DNA from: CAZSNT01 sp964607765
GTDB taxonomy: Bacteria > Verrucomicrobiota > Lentisphaeria > Oligosphaerales > JABHEG01
Direction of reading: 5' to 3'
Assembly: GCA_964607765.1 (NCBI GenBank)
Contig: CAZSNT010000027.1
Span: forward strand, 15,086 to 79,085
DNA: 64,000 bases
Position 1 is the stretch's first letter, and each line of letters begins with the position of its first letter. Positions 37,250 through 46,402 of the stretch are shown one piece after another. The notes under the pieces were generated by a model, which was given only the letters and a program-made list of their open reading frames with translations, was not told where the DNA came from and made no database searches. The position numbers were made by a program, and so were the translations under genes.

Positions 37250-37693
37250 TTGCAGAAAATCGAATCACTCACGCAAGTCGCCGACGTATTGCTCGACCAG
37301 GGCTACGAGGCGGAGCTGAACCCGGACGCGGTGTTCGTCAAGATCGGCGGCAGTGAGGCACCTTTCACTGCCGTGGTCACAACGGGCGATGACGGCAAAT
37401 CCCTAAGCATCACCTGTCAGCTGGCGAAGCTGGGCGATTTCCCGGAAGGGAACACACCCAACTTCATGCTCGCTGCCCTCGACGCCAACACGGCGATCAG
37501 GCCCTACGCGTTCGCCATCATCAGCGACTCGGACGACGAGAACCTGGACGAACCGGAAGACTGGCCCGTTGTGCTGACCGACAGCCTGACGCTCGGCGAC
37601 CTGTGCGCCGAGGAACTCATGGCGTCGGTGGACAACCTGTGGTCCGCACTGGCCGCGAGCCGGCCCGTGCTGGAAATCGGCCTGGGCGCGTAG
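37250..37693 (+). CDS. DUF2170-like protein (YjfI-like)
   Basis: A 147-residue acidic soluble protein. The start is decided by a near-perfect Shine-Dalgarno sequence (AAAGGAGG) eight bases before TTG 37250; an ATG-free open frame extends to 37193 but overlaps the previous gene. The sequence begins with LQKIESLTQVADVLLDQGYE (initiator read as Met) and ends VLEIGLGA, with a conserved LPVVL-like WPVVLTDSLTLGDL segment. DUF2170 (E. coli YjfI) is the usual neighbour of the PspA-like YjfJ, the same order as here. Function unknown; perhaps an adaptor that regulates PspA (inference). Confidence 0.6.
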   Translation: MQKIESLTQVADVLLDQGYEAELNPDAVFVKIGGSEAPFTAVVTTGDDGKSLSITCQLAKLGDFPEGNTPNFMLAALDANTAIRPYAFAIISDSDDENLDEPEDWPVVLTDSLTLGDLCAEELMASVDNLWSALAASRPVLEIGLGA

Positions 37694-37776
37694 TCAGCGC
37701 CCTGCCCTGCAGGTGCAGGAACAGCGAATCCGCAACCCGAACAGAAATCCGAGCCCACAGAAAGCGAGGTGTCATA

Positions 37777-38466
37777 ATGCCAAGCCTGCTCAAAGCGTTC
37801 GCCAACATGTTGAGAGGGAAGAAAGACGAACTGGCAAAGAAAATGGCTGATCCAGTGAGAGACGGGAACATTGCAATCGAGGACAGCGAGAAACACATCG
37901 CCGAGTTCACCGAGAAAATCGCCAAGCTCGTGGCGGAGACCAAGCGCCTCACACGCCAGCGCAACAATGCCCAGGCCGAAGTGGACAAGTTCACCCGCAT
38001 TGCCCAGAAGGCAGCGGAGGCCGGCAACGAGGCAGACGTGCGCGCAGCGATCGAGGCAAAGAGCGGCGCGGCGCAGCGTCTCAAGTCCGTCGACTCCGAG
38101 GTAAAACGCAACGAACAACTGGTCACCAACCTGCGTGATCAGCTGTCCAAAGCCCGTGCCAAGGTCGCTCAGGCCAAGACGAACGTCACCAGCCTCTCCG
38201 CCCGCATGGAGGGAGCGAAAGTGCGCCAGGAACTCGCAAAGGCATCCTCGGAATTCAACTCCGGCGGCAGCCCTCTGGCAGCACTTAACGACCTCGAAAA
38301 GGCCGTCGATACCAAAGAGAGCGAGGCCGAGGCCTGGGAGGAGCTCGTTGGCTCCGAAACGGGCGCGACCATGGAAGACCTGGAAGACAAGTACGATGCC
38401 GGTTCCTCAACCGGGGTCGATGACGAGGTCGCCAAACTCATGGCACAGGCCAAGCAGCAGGGCTGA
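37777..38466 (+). CDS. PspA/IM30 family protein (YjfJ-like)
   Basis: A 229-residue, highly helical protein of the ESCRT-III-like PspA/Vipp1 superfamily. It shows the N-terminal amphipathic start MPSLLKAFANMLRGKKDELA followed by long charged helices (about 20–190) and a short C-terminal helix. The family binds stressed membranes, forming rods or rings that limit proton leak. It is the last gene of the DUF350/DUF2491/DUF2170 cluster and is followed by a strong terminator. The start is ATG 37777 with a modest GAGG site. The cluster lacks the PspF/PspBC regulators of the classical psp operon. Confidence 0.85.
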   Translation: MPSLLKAFANMLRGKKDELAKKMADPVRDGNIAIEDSEKHIAEFTEKIAKLVAETKRLTRQRNNAQAEVDKFTRIAQKAAEAGNEADVRAAIEAKSGAAQRLKSVDSEVKRNEQLVTNLRDQLSKARAKVAQAKTNVTSLSARMEGAKVRQELAKASSEFNSGGSPLAALNDLEKAVDTKESEAEAWEELVGSETGATMEDLEDKYDAGSSTGVDDEVAKLMAQAKQQG

Positions 38467-38489
38467 TCGCGGAGCTGTCTGAACACAAC

Positions 38490-38530
38490 AGGGCTGCCGG
38501 ACGTGGACACACCACGACGCCGGCAGCCCT
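38490..38530 (+). terminator. Strong Rho-independent terminator (may serve both strands)
   Basis: AGGGCTGCCGG (38490–38500) pairs perfectly with CCGGCAGCCCT (38520–38530), with a nested CGTGG/CCACG stem in the loop and a TTTCTCTTT tail after it. It lies between convergent genes. Confidence 0.85.
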
Positions 38531-38627
38531 TTCTCTTTCCGCTCCGGCCTCCGATCGTTCCTCATTGCAGCGCACCAAGCCACGGGACCGCGCCGGCCAG
38601 CGCAGACGCTGCAGGGGATCTGCGGGG

Positions 38628-40693
38628 TCAGGCGCCGCGGGCGATGACCACGTCCCGGCTGGGGATGGTGACACGTGAGCCGAGCTGACGACCGGTGAGG
38701 ATATCCGTCATGCCGGCGCTCGGAAGGGACACGTCGGCCTCGGTGTCGCCGTGGTTGAGAATAAAGGTCCAACAGACGCCGTCCCTGGTCCGCGTCACGG
38801 CCTCGACGTGGGCGCCTGCGTCGAGAACGGGTTCTATGCCCCGGCCGGCGGTGAGTTGGCGCAGGATGATCTTGAGAGCGTCGCGGTCCAACAGGGCGCC
38901 AAAGTAGTAGACACGCCCTTTGCCGTAGTCATTGACCGCAATGGCGGTCTCGCCGCGGTAGTACTTGTGCTGTAGGTTGCCAGGGGCTTTGCGGTGTCGC
39001 ACGTGATGATGTCGGCCCACACCTGGCACTCCAGTTCGTCGGGCAAGCCGGGGAACGTGTCTGCATCGTTGAAGCGGATCCTGGTCAGATTCTCCGGGTT
39101 GATGGGCTCGTACTCGCTGATGCGAAGCCCGAACAGGTCGGCCAGCGGCCCCGGGGCACCGCCCCTGAACACGCGGTCGTTTGGATTGACAAGGCTGCTG
39201 CAGAAGGTCGTCACAAGGGCGCCGCCGGACTCGACAAAACGCCTGATCTTGTCCTCGATCCCGGGCTGAAGGATATACATAACCGGCGCGATGAGCACGT
39301 CGTAGCGCGTCAGGTCCATGTCGTCGTCCGTGCCAAACACCATGTCACAGGTGATGTTCTGTTCCCAGAGAGCGAAGTAGTGCGCGTTCAGCGCGGCGCC
39401 GTAGCTGAGCAATTGGGTGGGCCTGGGATCTTGCTCGACGGCCCACAGCGACTCGTAGTCGTAAAGCAGGGCGGTCCGGGCGACGACTTCGGAGCCGATG
39501 ATCTCCGGAATCCTCTTGAGTTCGCTGCCCAGCTCGCAGACGTCTCTGAACGTCCGCGTGTTCTCACCCGCATGCGGCACCATGGCGGAATGGAACTTCT
39601 CCGCGCCGCTGAGCGAAGCCCGCCACTGGAAGAAGCACAGTCCGTCCGAGCCGTGAGCCAGCGCTTGGTAGGACTTCAGGCGCATGGCTCGGGGCTCCAT
39701 ATTGTAGTTGATGTCTCGCCAGCTGACGCCGCTGGCAGCCTGCTCCAGGACGACGAAAGGCCTGCCGCGCGTGAGCCCGCGCATCTTGGTGTGGGAGAAC
39801 GTCATCGAGCCCGGATAGGCGCCCGGCGTCGAATCGGGGAAACAGCTCACGCCGACAAAATCCAGGTGTTCGGCCCATTGGGAGTAATTGAGGTACCGGT
39901 AGCCGTGCAGGAAGTTGGTGGTCACCGGGATACCGGGCGAGTGTTGCCGGCAGACCTCGGCTTCCATGGTGAAGTGGGCCAGATAGGCATCGGAGATGAA
40001 GCGTCGGTAGTCCAGCACCTGCGCCGGGTTGTGCTGATGCGCGGTGTAGCGCGGGGAGATGATCTCGTCCCAGTCACCGTAGGTGTTACCCCAGAAAGTC
40101 GTTCCCCAGGCCTCGTTGACTCTGTCCAGGGCGCCATACTTACGCGCCAGCCATTGCCGGAAAGCGGCTTCGCAGCTCGAGCAGTGGCAGGAGCCGACGA
40201 GTTGGGAGTACTCGTTATTGATGTGCCACGCCGCCAGGTACGGGTGTTTTCCATAGCGTTGGGCCATGCGTTCACTGATGTCCCGGCAGAAAGCACGGAA
40301 GGTGGCATTGGTCGGACAGAAAGTCTGCCGCGATCCGTAAGCCATCCGGATTCCTTTGTCATCGACAGGCAGGATCTCCGGGTACCTGTGCGACATCCAG
40401 GCAGGCGGCGAAGCCGTGGGAGTGGCCAGGTCCAGATAGATGTCGTTGGCGGCGAGCATCTCGACGATCGTGTCGACAAAGCCCCAATCGTACTCGCCTT
40501 CCCGCGGCTGGATACGAACCCAGTTCCATACCGGGAAGCAGGCCAGGTTGACACCGGCCTTCTTCATGAGGCGCATGTCTTCCTGCCACGTCTGCTCATC
40601 CCACTGGTCAGGGTTATAGTCCCCGCCATAGAACAGGCCGCCTACCTTGGCGGTGAGCCCGGATTGAGCCGCAAGGGGCGTCGTATTGCTCAT
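38628..40693 (-). CDS. GH42 beta-galactosidase, frameshifted near the C-terminus
   Basis: A retaining beta-galactosidase of family GH42, about 689 residues if intact. The N-terminal TIM barrel has GGDYNPDQWDE, the acid/base Glu in AWHINNEYSQ, the Cys cluster CHCSSC and the nucleophile Glu in VVLEQAASGVSW. A trimerisation-like domain and the C-terminal beta domain follow. The reading frame breaks at about 38963–38974 (after KPLATY) and resumes one frame over with KYYRGETAIAVNDYGKGRVY to the stop at 38628. The 2066-base span is one short of a multiple of three, consistent with a single-base deletion, either real or an assembly error. No signal peptide. The start is ATG 40693 with GAGGAA upstream. 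It is in an operon with GH112. Confidence 0.88.
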
Positions 40694-40744
40694 GCGTGAT
40701 TCCTCAGCTTCGTGATGGACGCAGGCACGCGCCTCCGGTGCTGC

Positions 40745-42925
40745 TCAGCCGAAGTCGAACCACTTCGACTCGTTGGCCGCCAGCCTGACGGTCCTGCGGT
40801 TCCCGGCGTTGTCTGTGACTTCAGTCTCCACCGCCGCATCGCTGTTGTTGGCCACCACGTACTTCCCCGTCTCCGGGTAGCCGGCGATTTCGGTATGGAT
40901 GCTGCTCGAGTACCACTTCGATTCCATGTCCGTGTCCCGCCCGGCCGCGAAATAGATGGCCCTCTGCAGCAGCCTGCTCTGTTCCGGGCCGAGCTCGAAC
41001 CCGGCAAGATACACGCCGCGCCCGTTCCCGAAATCGTTCGTCGCCATCGTTACGCTGCCGCGCTGATCCACGCCGAGCACGACGGCGGATTCCAGACACG
41101 GATAGACATCCTCACTCGTGCGCCCCAAGTCGACCTCGCCCGCAGCGTCCGCGGTGATGAAGTGCCCGGTCTCGACGTCAACGGGGATGTTCTTGCCGTT
41201 GTTGAGGGAGTGGCCGACTTCCTTCTGCACGCCCAGCACGTCACACAGCTGATAGAAAGCGCCGCCGTGCTCTTCGGCGCTCGGGTCGAGGACGCCGAGG
41301 AAACCGCCGCCGCCGCTCACCCATTCGCGAATGGCGGCGACCACGTTGGGGTCGCGCCAATGCCGGCCGCCGCTCCAGGATGAGCCGGCGCGCCCCATGT
41401 TGATAATGACGCCCACGTCCTCGGGGATGCCGCCTTCCCGGATGTCGTCAAACGATATCCAACTGATATCAAAGGGCTGCCCGGACAGGGATTCCACGAT
41501 GCCGCCTTCCGGCCAGCTCTGGTCGAAGCCCCAGGAGCGCGGCTGCCCCCAGGCGTTCAGGATCGCCACCTTGAAGGGCGCGTTCTCCACGGCGGAGAGC
41601 TTGGTGGTCTCGGCAAATGTGTAATACTCCCTGGTCAAGTGCTCAACGTAATCAATGAAGGCCGGGAACTTGATCGCCAGGTCGAGGTAGCCGCCGAAGC
41701 CGATGCGGTCGACGGGCTTGCGGTAGAGGGCCCGGCGTATCTTCATCCAGTACCGACGACACTCGCCAACCGGATCGCCGCCGTCCTGGAAGGAAGGCTC
41801 GTTCTGCAGGTTCACGGGGAAGAAATAGGGATAAAGCCGCAGTTCCTTCACCATGTCCCCAGGCACATCCGCCACGCGACGCAGCTCACGGCCATTGATG
41901 CAGGGACCGACGATGCCGTCCATGCCGACCTTGCGGAATCCGGGCTTGTAGGGCTCCGTGCCGATCCAGTGATCGCAGTAGAACATGATCGCCTTCTTCC
42001 CGGCGGCGTGAACTTTGTCAACGCACTCCTTGGAGAAGTCGACCATGAACTCGTGAACAAACTCGATCCAGTCCAGATACTCCCTCGACGGCACGCGGTT
42101 GGTCGAGTTGAAGTAGCCGTGGTCTACCAGGTGCTCGGGACGCAGCCGGTATCCCATCTTCTCCTCGAACTGGTCCAGCGCCAGCGCCGATGTGCAGTCG
42201 AGGTAGGCGTACCAGTCGTTGAACACCTTGTTGTAGTTTTCATCGTTGATGAGGGGGAACTGGTAGGCCATAGACGTGAACCGTACCCATGTGGTGTTGG
42301 GGTGGTCCACAAGCCACGTGTCCAGGTACTCGGCGATATGCTGCCGTGTTGCCGGTTGGCGCGGGTCAACACCCGACTGGTGCGGTCTGTCCCAGTTGTT
42401 CGTGATGTGGTTGTACATGGAGGTCGTCTCCCAGACCTGGTAGACGAGAAAATTGACCACGTAAACATGCCACCTCACGCAGTTCCGCACCGTGACGATG
42501 CCCTCGGCATAGTCCCAGTCCTCGCCGGCAACAACGGTCCCGGCAGTGCGGTCAACCACTTCCCAGTACTTCTTGCAGTCGTGGACTTCGTCGACCTCAA
42601 ACTGCTCCGTGCAGTAGCCCTTGATAATGTCAATCTTGATCTCGCCAGCATCAGCCGTCCGAGGCCTGGAAGGCAGGTACTTCTGCTGGCAATCCTCCAT
42701 GTGCGCCTTGTTCCACTCCTGGTCGGCCCGGATGAGGCAAAGCGTCGAATAGACGTCGTAGCCAAGCGCCGTGATCGAAGGAGACAGCACGGTGCCGTCG
42801 GAGTCCCTCAAGGCATCGGCTCGCCAGCGCTTGGCCAGATCGAGCACCACGTCATCCAACCCCGCCTGGGCCGGCAGCGTGAAGCCGCCGAGCGCTGCCC
42901 CGCCGTCTTTGATGTTGTTACTCAC
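40745..42925 (-). CDS. GH112 1,3-beta-galactosyl-N-acetylhexosamine phosphorylase
   Basis: Cytoplasmic phosphorylase that cleaves galacto-N-biose or lacto-N-biose to galactose 1-phosphate plus the N-acetylhexosamine. The 726 residues match family length. Landmarks are GGFTLPAQAGLDD, KRWRADALRDSDGTVLS, the FYCDHWIGTEPYKPGF segment with the likely catalytic acid Asp, IPEDVGVIINMGRAGSSWSGG and ESKWYSSSIHTEIAGYPETG. The start is GTG 42925 with AAAGGGA upstream; the longer open frame has no ribosome site. A near-consensus promoter lies at 43079–43107. GH112 and GH42 together suggest use of mucin-type or milk-type galactosides, although no dedicated transporter is beside them. Confidence 0.93.
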   Translation of the reverse strand: MSNNIKDGGAALGGFTLPAQAGLDDVVLDLAKRWRADALRDSDGTVLSPSITALGYDVYSTLCLIRADQEWNKAHMEDCQQKYLPSRPRTADAGEIKIDIIKGYCTEQFEVDEVHDCKKYWEVVDRTAGTVVAGEDWDYAEGIVTVRNCVRWHVYVVNFLVYQVWETTSMYNHITNNWDRPHQSGVDPRQPATRQHIAEYLDTWLVDHPNTTWVRFTSMAYQFPLINDENYNKVFNDWYAYLDCTSALALDQFEEKMGYRLRPEHLVDHGYFNSTNRVPSREYLDWIEFVHEFMVDFSKECVDKVHAAGKKAIMFYCDHWIGTEPYKPGFRKVGMDGIVGPCINGRELRRVADVPGDMVKELRLYPYFFPVNLQNEPSFQDGGDPVGECRRYWMKIRRALYRKPVDRIGFGGYLDLAIKFPAFIDYVEHLTREYYTFAETTKLSAVENAPFKVAILNAWGQPRSWGFDQSWPEGGIVESLSGQPFDISWISFDDIREGGIPEDVGVIINMGRAGSSWSGGRHWRDPNVVAAIREWVSGGGGFLGVLDPSAEEHGGAFYQLCDVLGVQKEVGHSLNNGKNIPVDVETGHFITADAAGEVDLGRTSEDVYPCLESAVVLGVDQRGSVTMATNDFGNGRGVYLAGFELGPEQSRLLQRAIYFAAGRDTDMESKWYSSSIHTEIAGYPETGKYVVANNSDAAVETEVTDNAGNRRTVRLAANESKWFDFG

Positions 42926-43078
42926 AGCATTCCCTTTCTCAACATGGGTATAACGCGTACGGTCGTGGTCTTCGTCATTGGACTCTCGTGTTGCGGCAGA
43001 CCCGCCGCACGCGTCGGGCGACGCGCCCGAACCGGCATGCCGGCTTCCCGCTCGATGCCCGCTCCTGCGCGACCGTTT

Positions 43079-43107
43079 ATTATACACAGGCCTGAGGAAG
43101 AGCGCAA
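43079..43107 (-). promoter_or_regulatory. Promoter of the GH112–GH42 operon with consensus -10
   Basis: On the minus strand TTGCGC (43102–43107), 17 bases, then a perfect TATAAT (43079–43084). The leader to GTG 42925 is about 147 bases and contains the 12-bp palindrome CCGGCATGCCGG and a TGCGGC/GCCGCA stem. The rest of 42926–43222 shows nothing else. Confidence 0.7.
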
Positions 43108-43222
43108 AAAGAACCGCACCCCCGCGGTAGTGCCTCCATTACGTGAGGCAACGAACAACCGGTCGTCAACCTGCGCGATCAGCCCAAAGCACGATGCCGA
43201 CCAGCAGCCCTTCTCCGCTTAG

Positions 43223-46075
43223 CTACTGCTGGCGGCGTGCGCCCCCCTCCGCCTCCACCGCGAACCACACGGGAAACGGGCGCTTGGCCTGGCGGAACTT
43301 GAGTCCGGTCTGGGCGGTCAGGTTGCTGAGCAGCTGCTCAAGCATGCGGGCCCGCTTCTCCCGGTCTTCCATTCGCGCCAGGTAGGCCGAACATCTTTGG
43401 CTGTACCTGATGCGGCGCACAGTCCCAGGCTCGGTCTCGTTAACGATGCGTGCCCCCACCCGGTCCCCGACCTCTGCAAGGAACTCCCCGACGTCGTCAG
43501 CACCTCCACCGCCGCCCCCATCGTCGGTCGGATGGTCGGTTCCGGAGTAGAGCCAGATGCTGTCCTCCCCCGGCAGGAAGTTCGCCAGGAAAACACCGGA
43601 GGCTACAAGGCAATTCCTCTCGACCTGCCGTTCGTCGAAACGGATCTTCCGACCCGAACTGTGTCGGACAAGCTCAGCCAGGGCGGTCATGCGTTCCTCC
43701 GCCGACGCGTTCCTGCGCACGATCCAGTCGCCGCGGAGCGGAATCCGGAGCACGTCCTTGTGCATGTCAAACTCGTAGGAGTCGAGTTGGATGACGCTTG
43801 TGAGGACGCCGCGGAGCGCCCCGCCTGTACCGAAGGAGCATCCCCACGGATTCAGACGCCCGTCGTGCCAATGGAACACATACCTGTCCGGTGTGCGGTC
43901 GATCGACCTCGCTTGGTGCCTATCCCTCGTGTGGTAATACTCCCGACGAGCCGGAATAAACGGCGGCGGGATACGCTTGAGAACCTGCCCATCCTGCAAC
44001 TGGTAGACCGCCGCAAACGCCTCGTGCCAGCGCTCGCCGGGAGAAACCTGCACGGTACGCAACTGATGGAAGCCGGGCTTCTCCATACGGACCGCCGACA
44101 GTGTCCTGGTCTCGCCATCGGGCCCGTGAACGCGGACGTGGCAGGTCATCCCAGGCACGATTCCGGGCACCCAGAAAGCGCCATCTTCATCGGTCTTGGT
44201 CTCGTACAGATACGCGGCCTTTTCCAGCCGCAGTTCCGCGCGCACGTCCCAGCCGACCATGGGCCGTCTCTGGGACAGCACCTGCGCCTCGATGATCCCT
44301 GCCGGAGCAAGCGTGACGTGGGCTTCCGCGGCCCCGGCCTCGACGGCCACGCAGCCGGCGTTCTCCCCGCCCTCATCGCAGGCGTAGATGCACAGCGGTT
44401 TCTTCGCGCGGAGCAGACGGAAGCATCCCTGCGCATCGGCAAGCGTGTCGAGTTCTTTGTTCCCTGCGTTCGTGTGGTACCAGTCGTCGATCTCATACTC
44501 GTGCTCCACCAGCCGGCGTGCCCGGACCGTTGCACGCGGTGCCGTCTCGCCGCTCCGGAACGTCACGGTCCCGCTGATTGCTTCTTGAACGAAGTCCTTC
44601 CGTATGACCTCCTGACCAGCGGCCACGAGCAGCGGCTTGGGCTCTGGAGAAAAGGGTCCTTTCACCAGGAACCGGCCGCGGGGAAGCCAAAGCTCGTAGG
44701 AACCGTCAGGAGCGACTTCGGCACGGCGTCGCAGGAACAGCGGAACTGCGGACGTGTCGGCCGCATCTGTGCCGTTGCCGCGGGGCGCTGGTGCCGTCTC
44801 CGTCACAGTGATGACTCGATGAACTGGTCTAAGCGGTCCGACCGAGCGGACACGGCCGTGCAAATGTGTGCCCTGACGGAGAGCAAAATCCACACCCTCC
44901 TTCCTCTCACCCTCCCCGATGGCGGCAACACGCCTGCTCGGGGAAGCCCATGGAGCGCCTTGGACGCCGATCACGTAAGACAAGCCCGGCGCGAGCAGAA
45001 ACTCGTACTTGCCTTGGGTGTCCGCTTGGGTCTCGTCCTGGAACCTGCGCTGCTTCTCACCTTCGCTCAGCCCATTGGCAAGAACGGTGACGCCGGCGCC
45101 GGGGTTGCCGTCAGGAAGGATGACCGTGCCCGTCACACGGGCCTTGCGGAACACCGTGGCGCGGAACACCAGCACTCCAGGCGACGCTTCACCGGACGCG
45201 TCCGTCATCAGGCGTGAGAAGTAATCGAACGCGTGAAACCCAGAACCGCGGGGCGGAAGGACGGCGATTCCCCGGGGCTTGTATACCCAGTCCAGCGGGA
45301 GCCAGTCGATGGTCGCGACACCCGCCGCGTCCGTAGGCACTGCCTGGGAGAGACACATGCCTGGGGAGCCGGACGTTCTCGACTCCCGAGAAATCCACGG
45401 AGCCGCAAGCACGCCTGCCACGGGTCTGCCGGCGCTGTCGACTACGTGAAGCCGGGCCGTGCGTACCCCGGAAAACGTCAGCTCGACCTGGTCAGGAAAA
45501 GGCGTGTCGGGGGAACGGAACCCGCCGGCCAGATGAGTGTGGAGGAAGAAGTCCAGGCCTGCACCGGAACGGAAAGCGACCACCGCGTCGACACGGGCAT
45601 CCGCGGGGAAACGAAGCACGGCCGACCCGTTTCTGTCAGTGCGTGCAACAGCCCACTCTCTGCCGCGCCCCATGGCGAGGGACGCGGCATCGGCAACAGG
45701 TCGCCCATCTCCGTCCCGCACGGTCACCATTGTGCTCGCAGCCGGTCGCAACACCACCCGGCAAGTGTCTGTCACGCGGAGGTCTTCATCGCAAACGCCC
45801 TGCAGCGCGCCTTCCTTCGCCGACGCCTGGAGGGTGACATACGGGCGGTGCCGCTCGGGAACCGGAAGCACGAACGTCCCGTCTGCCGCGGTAACGACTG
45901 ACGGACTAGAGGGATCGGCTGCGTGTCGCACAGTTGCCTGTCCCACGGGAACGCCTGCCTCATCGACCGCCGTGCCCTGCAGTGGCTGGCCGCGAGAGAC
46001 TCCCGCCCCGGCAATCAGGACACAGATACACAGCGCAATCGGGAGTCCGTTGGTGCCCCGTTGCTCCGCAGTCAT
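43223..46075 (-). CDS. Large secreted protein with carboxypeptidase-regulatory-like domains
   Basis: About 950 residues from ATG 46075 (a GTG at 46084 is possible) with a signal peptide (hydrophobic LPIALCICVLIAGAGVSRG). Repeated beta-sandwich units of the carboxypeptidase-regulatory/CNA-B-like type follow, seen as GTAVDEAGVPVGQATV with DGTFVLPVP, VTGTVILPDGNPGAGVTV with GKYEFLLAPG, and IEAQVLSQRRPMVGWDV with DEDGAFWVPG. The last 200 residues are a different folded part of unknown type. Such proteins are typically extracellular adhesion, scaffold or transport-associated factors in PVC bacteria; no catalytic motif is visible. It is transcribed away from the heparinase-like gene, with its own promoter at 46154–46183. 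Confidence 0.7.
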   Translation of the reverse strand: MTAEQRGTNGLPIALCICVLIAGAGVSRGQPLQGTAVDEAGVPVGQATVRHAADPSSPSVVTAADGTFVLPVPERHRPYVTLQASAKEGALQGVCDEDLRVTDTCRVVLRPAASTMVTVRDGDGRPVADAASLAMGRGREWAVARTDRNGSAVLRFPADARVDAVVAFRSGAGLDFFLHTHLAGGFRSPDTPFPDQVELTFSGVRTARLHVVDSAGRPVAGVLAAPWISRESRTSGSPGMCLSQAVPTDAAGVATIDWLPLDWVYKPRGIAVLPPRGSGFHAFDYFSRLMTDASGEASPGVLVFRATVFRKARVTGTVILPDGNPGAGVTVLANGLSEGEKQRRFQDETQADTQGKYEFLLAPGLSYVIGVQGAPWASPSRRVAAIGEGERKEGVDFALRQGTHLHGRVRSVGPLRPVHRVITVTETAPAPRGNGTDAADTSAVPLFLRRRAEVAPDGSYELWLPRGRFLVKGPFSPEPKPLLVAAGQEVIRKDFVQEAISGTVTFRSGETAPRATVRARRLVEHEYEIDDWYHTNAGNKELDTLADAQGCFRLLRAKKPLCIYACDEGGENAGCVAVEAGAAEAHVTLAPAGIIEAQVLSQRRPMVGWDVRAELRLEKAAYLYETKTDEDGAFWVPGIVPGMTCHVRVHGPDGETRTLSAVRMEKPGFHQLRTVQVSPGERWHEAFAAVYQLQDGQVLKRIPPPFIPARREYYHTRDRHQARSIDRTPDRYVFHWHDGRLNPWGCSFGTGGALRGVLTSVIQLDSYEFDMHKDVLRIPLRGDWIVRRNASAEERMTALAELVRHSSGRKIRFDERQVERNCLVASGVFLANFLPGEDSIWLYSGTDHPTDDGGGGGGADDVGEFLAEVGDRVGARIVNETEPGTVRRIRYSQRCSAYLARMEDREKRARMLEQLLSNLTAQTGLKFRQAKRPFPVWFAVEAEGGARRQQ

Positions 46076-46153
46076 ACCGGCCACGCCCTCCTCTCATCCC
46101 GGAAGTCCAGGCCATTTCGCAACATCGGTGTGCCTTTTGCCCGGTTCAGCGTT

Positions 46154-46183
46154 AACATACGAGCATGCGAGGACAGAAGTCAA
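46154..46183 (-). promoter_or_regulatory. Candidate promoter for the secreted-protein gene
   Basis: On the minus strand TTGACT (46178–46183), 18 bases, TATGTT (46154–46159). The transcript would begin about 70 bases before ATG 46075. Confidence 0.45.
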
Positions 46184-46250
46184 GGAACACACATTCCCTC
46201 CCAACGCCTGAGTCTCGTGCAGGGCATCGCGCCGGGACGACGGTCGTCGC

Positions 46251-46343
46251 CCGCAGCCCGGATCCCCTGACCCGGGTGTCCTGCTGTGAGGCAAATCGTG
46301 CCTTCCGGCCACAGACACCCGGATCAGGGGACCCGGGCTGCGG
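46251..46343. repeat. 30-bp inverted repeat with 33-base loop
   Basis: The arms 46251–46280 and 46314–46343 are complementary except for two positions; the core is CCCGG-TCCCCTGA-CCGGGTGTC. It lies between divergent genes (46076–46402). No transposase-like frame is present in the loop, so it is a stand-alone element, perhaps a small non-autonomous repeat. Confidence 0.8.
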
Positions 46344-46402
46344 AGCAACGCGGTACAGCACGGAACAGAGGCACTCCCTCTGCCCCACGAACGGAGTGAA
46401 AC

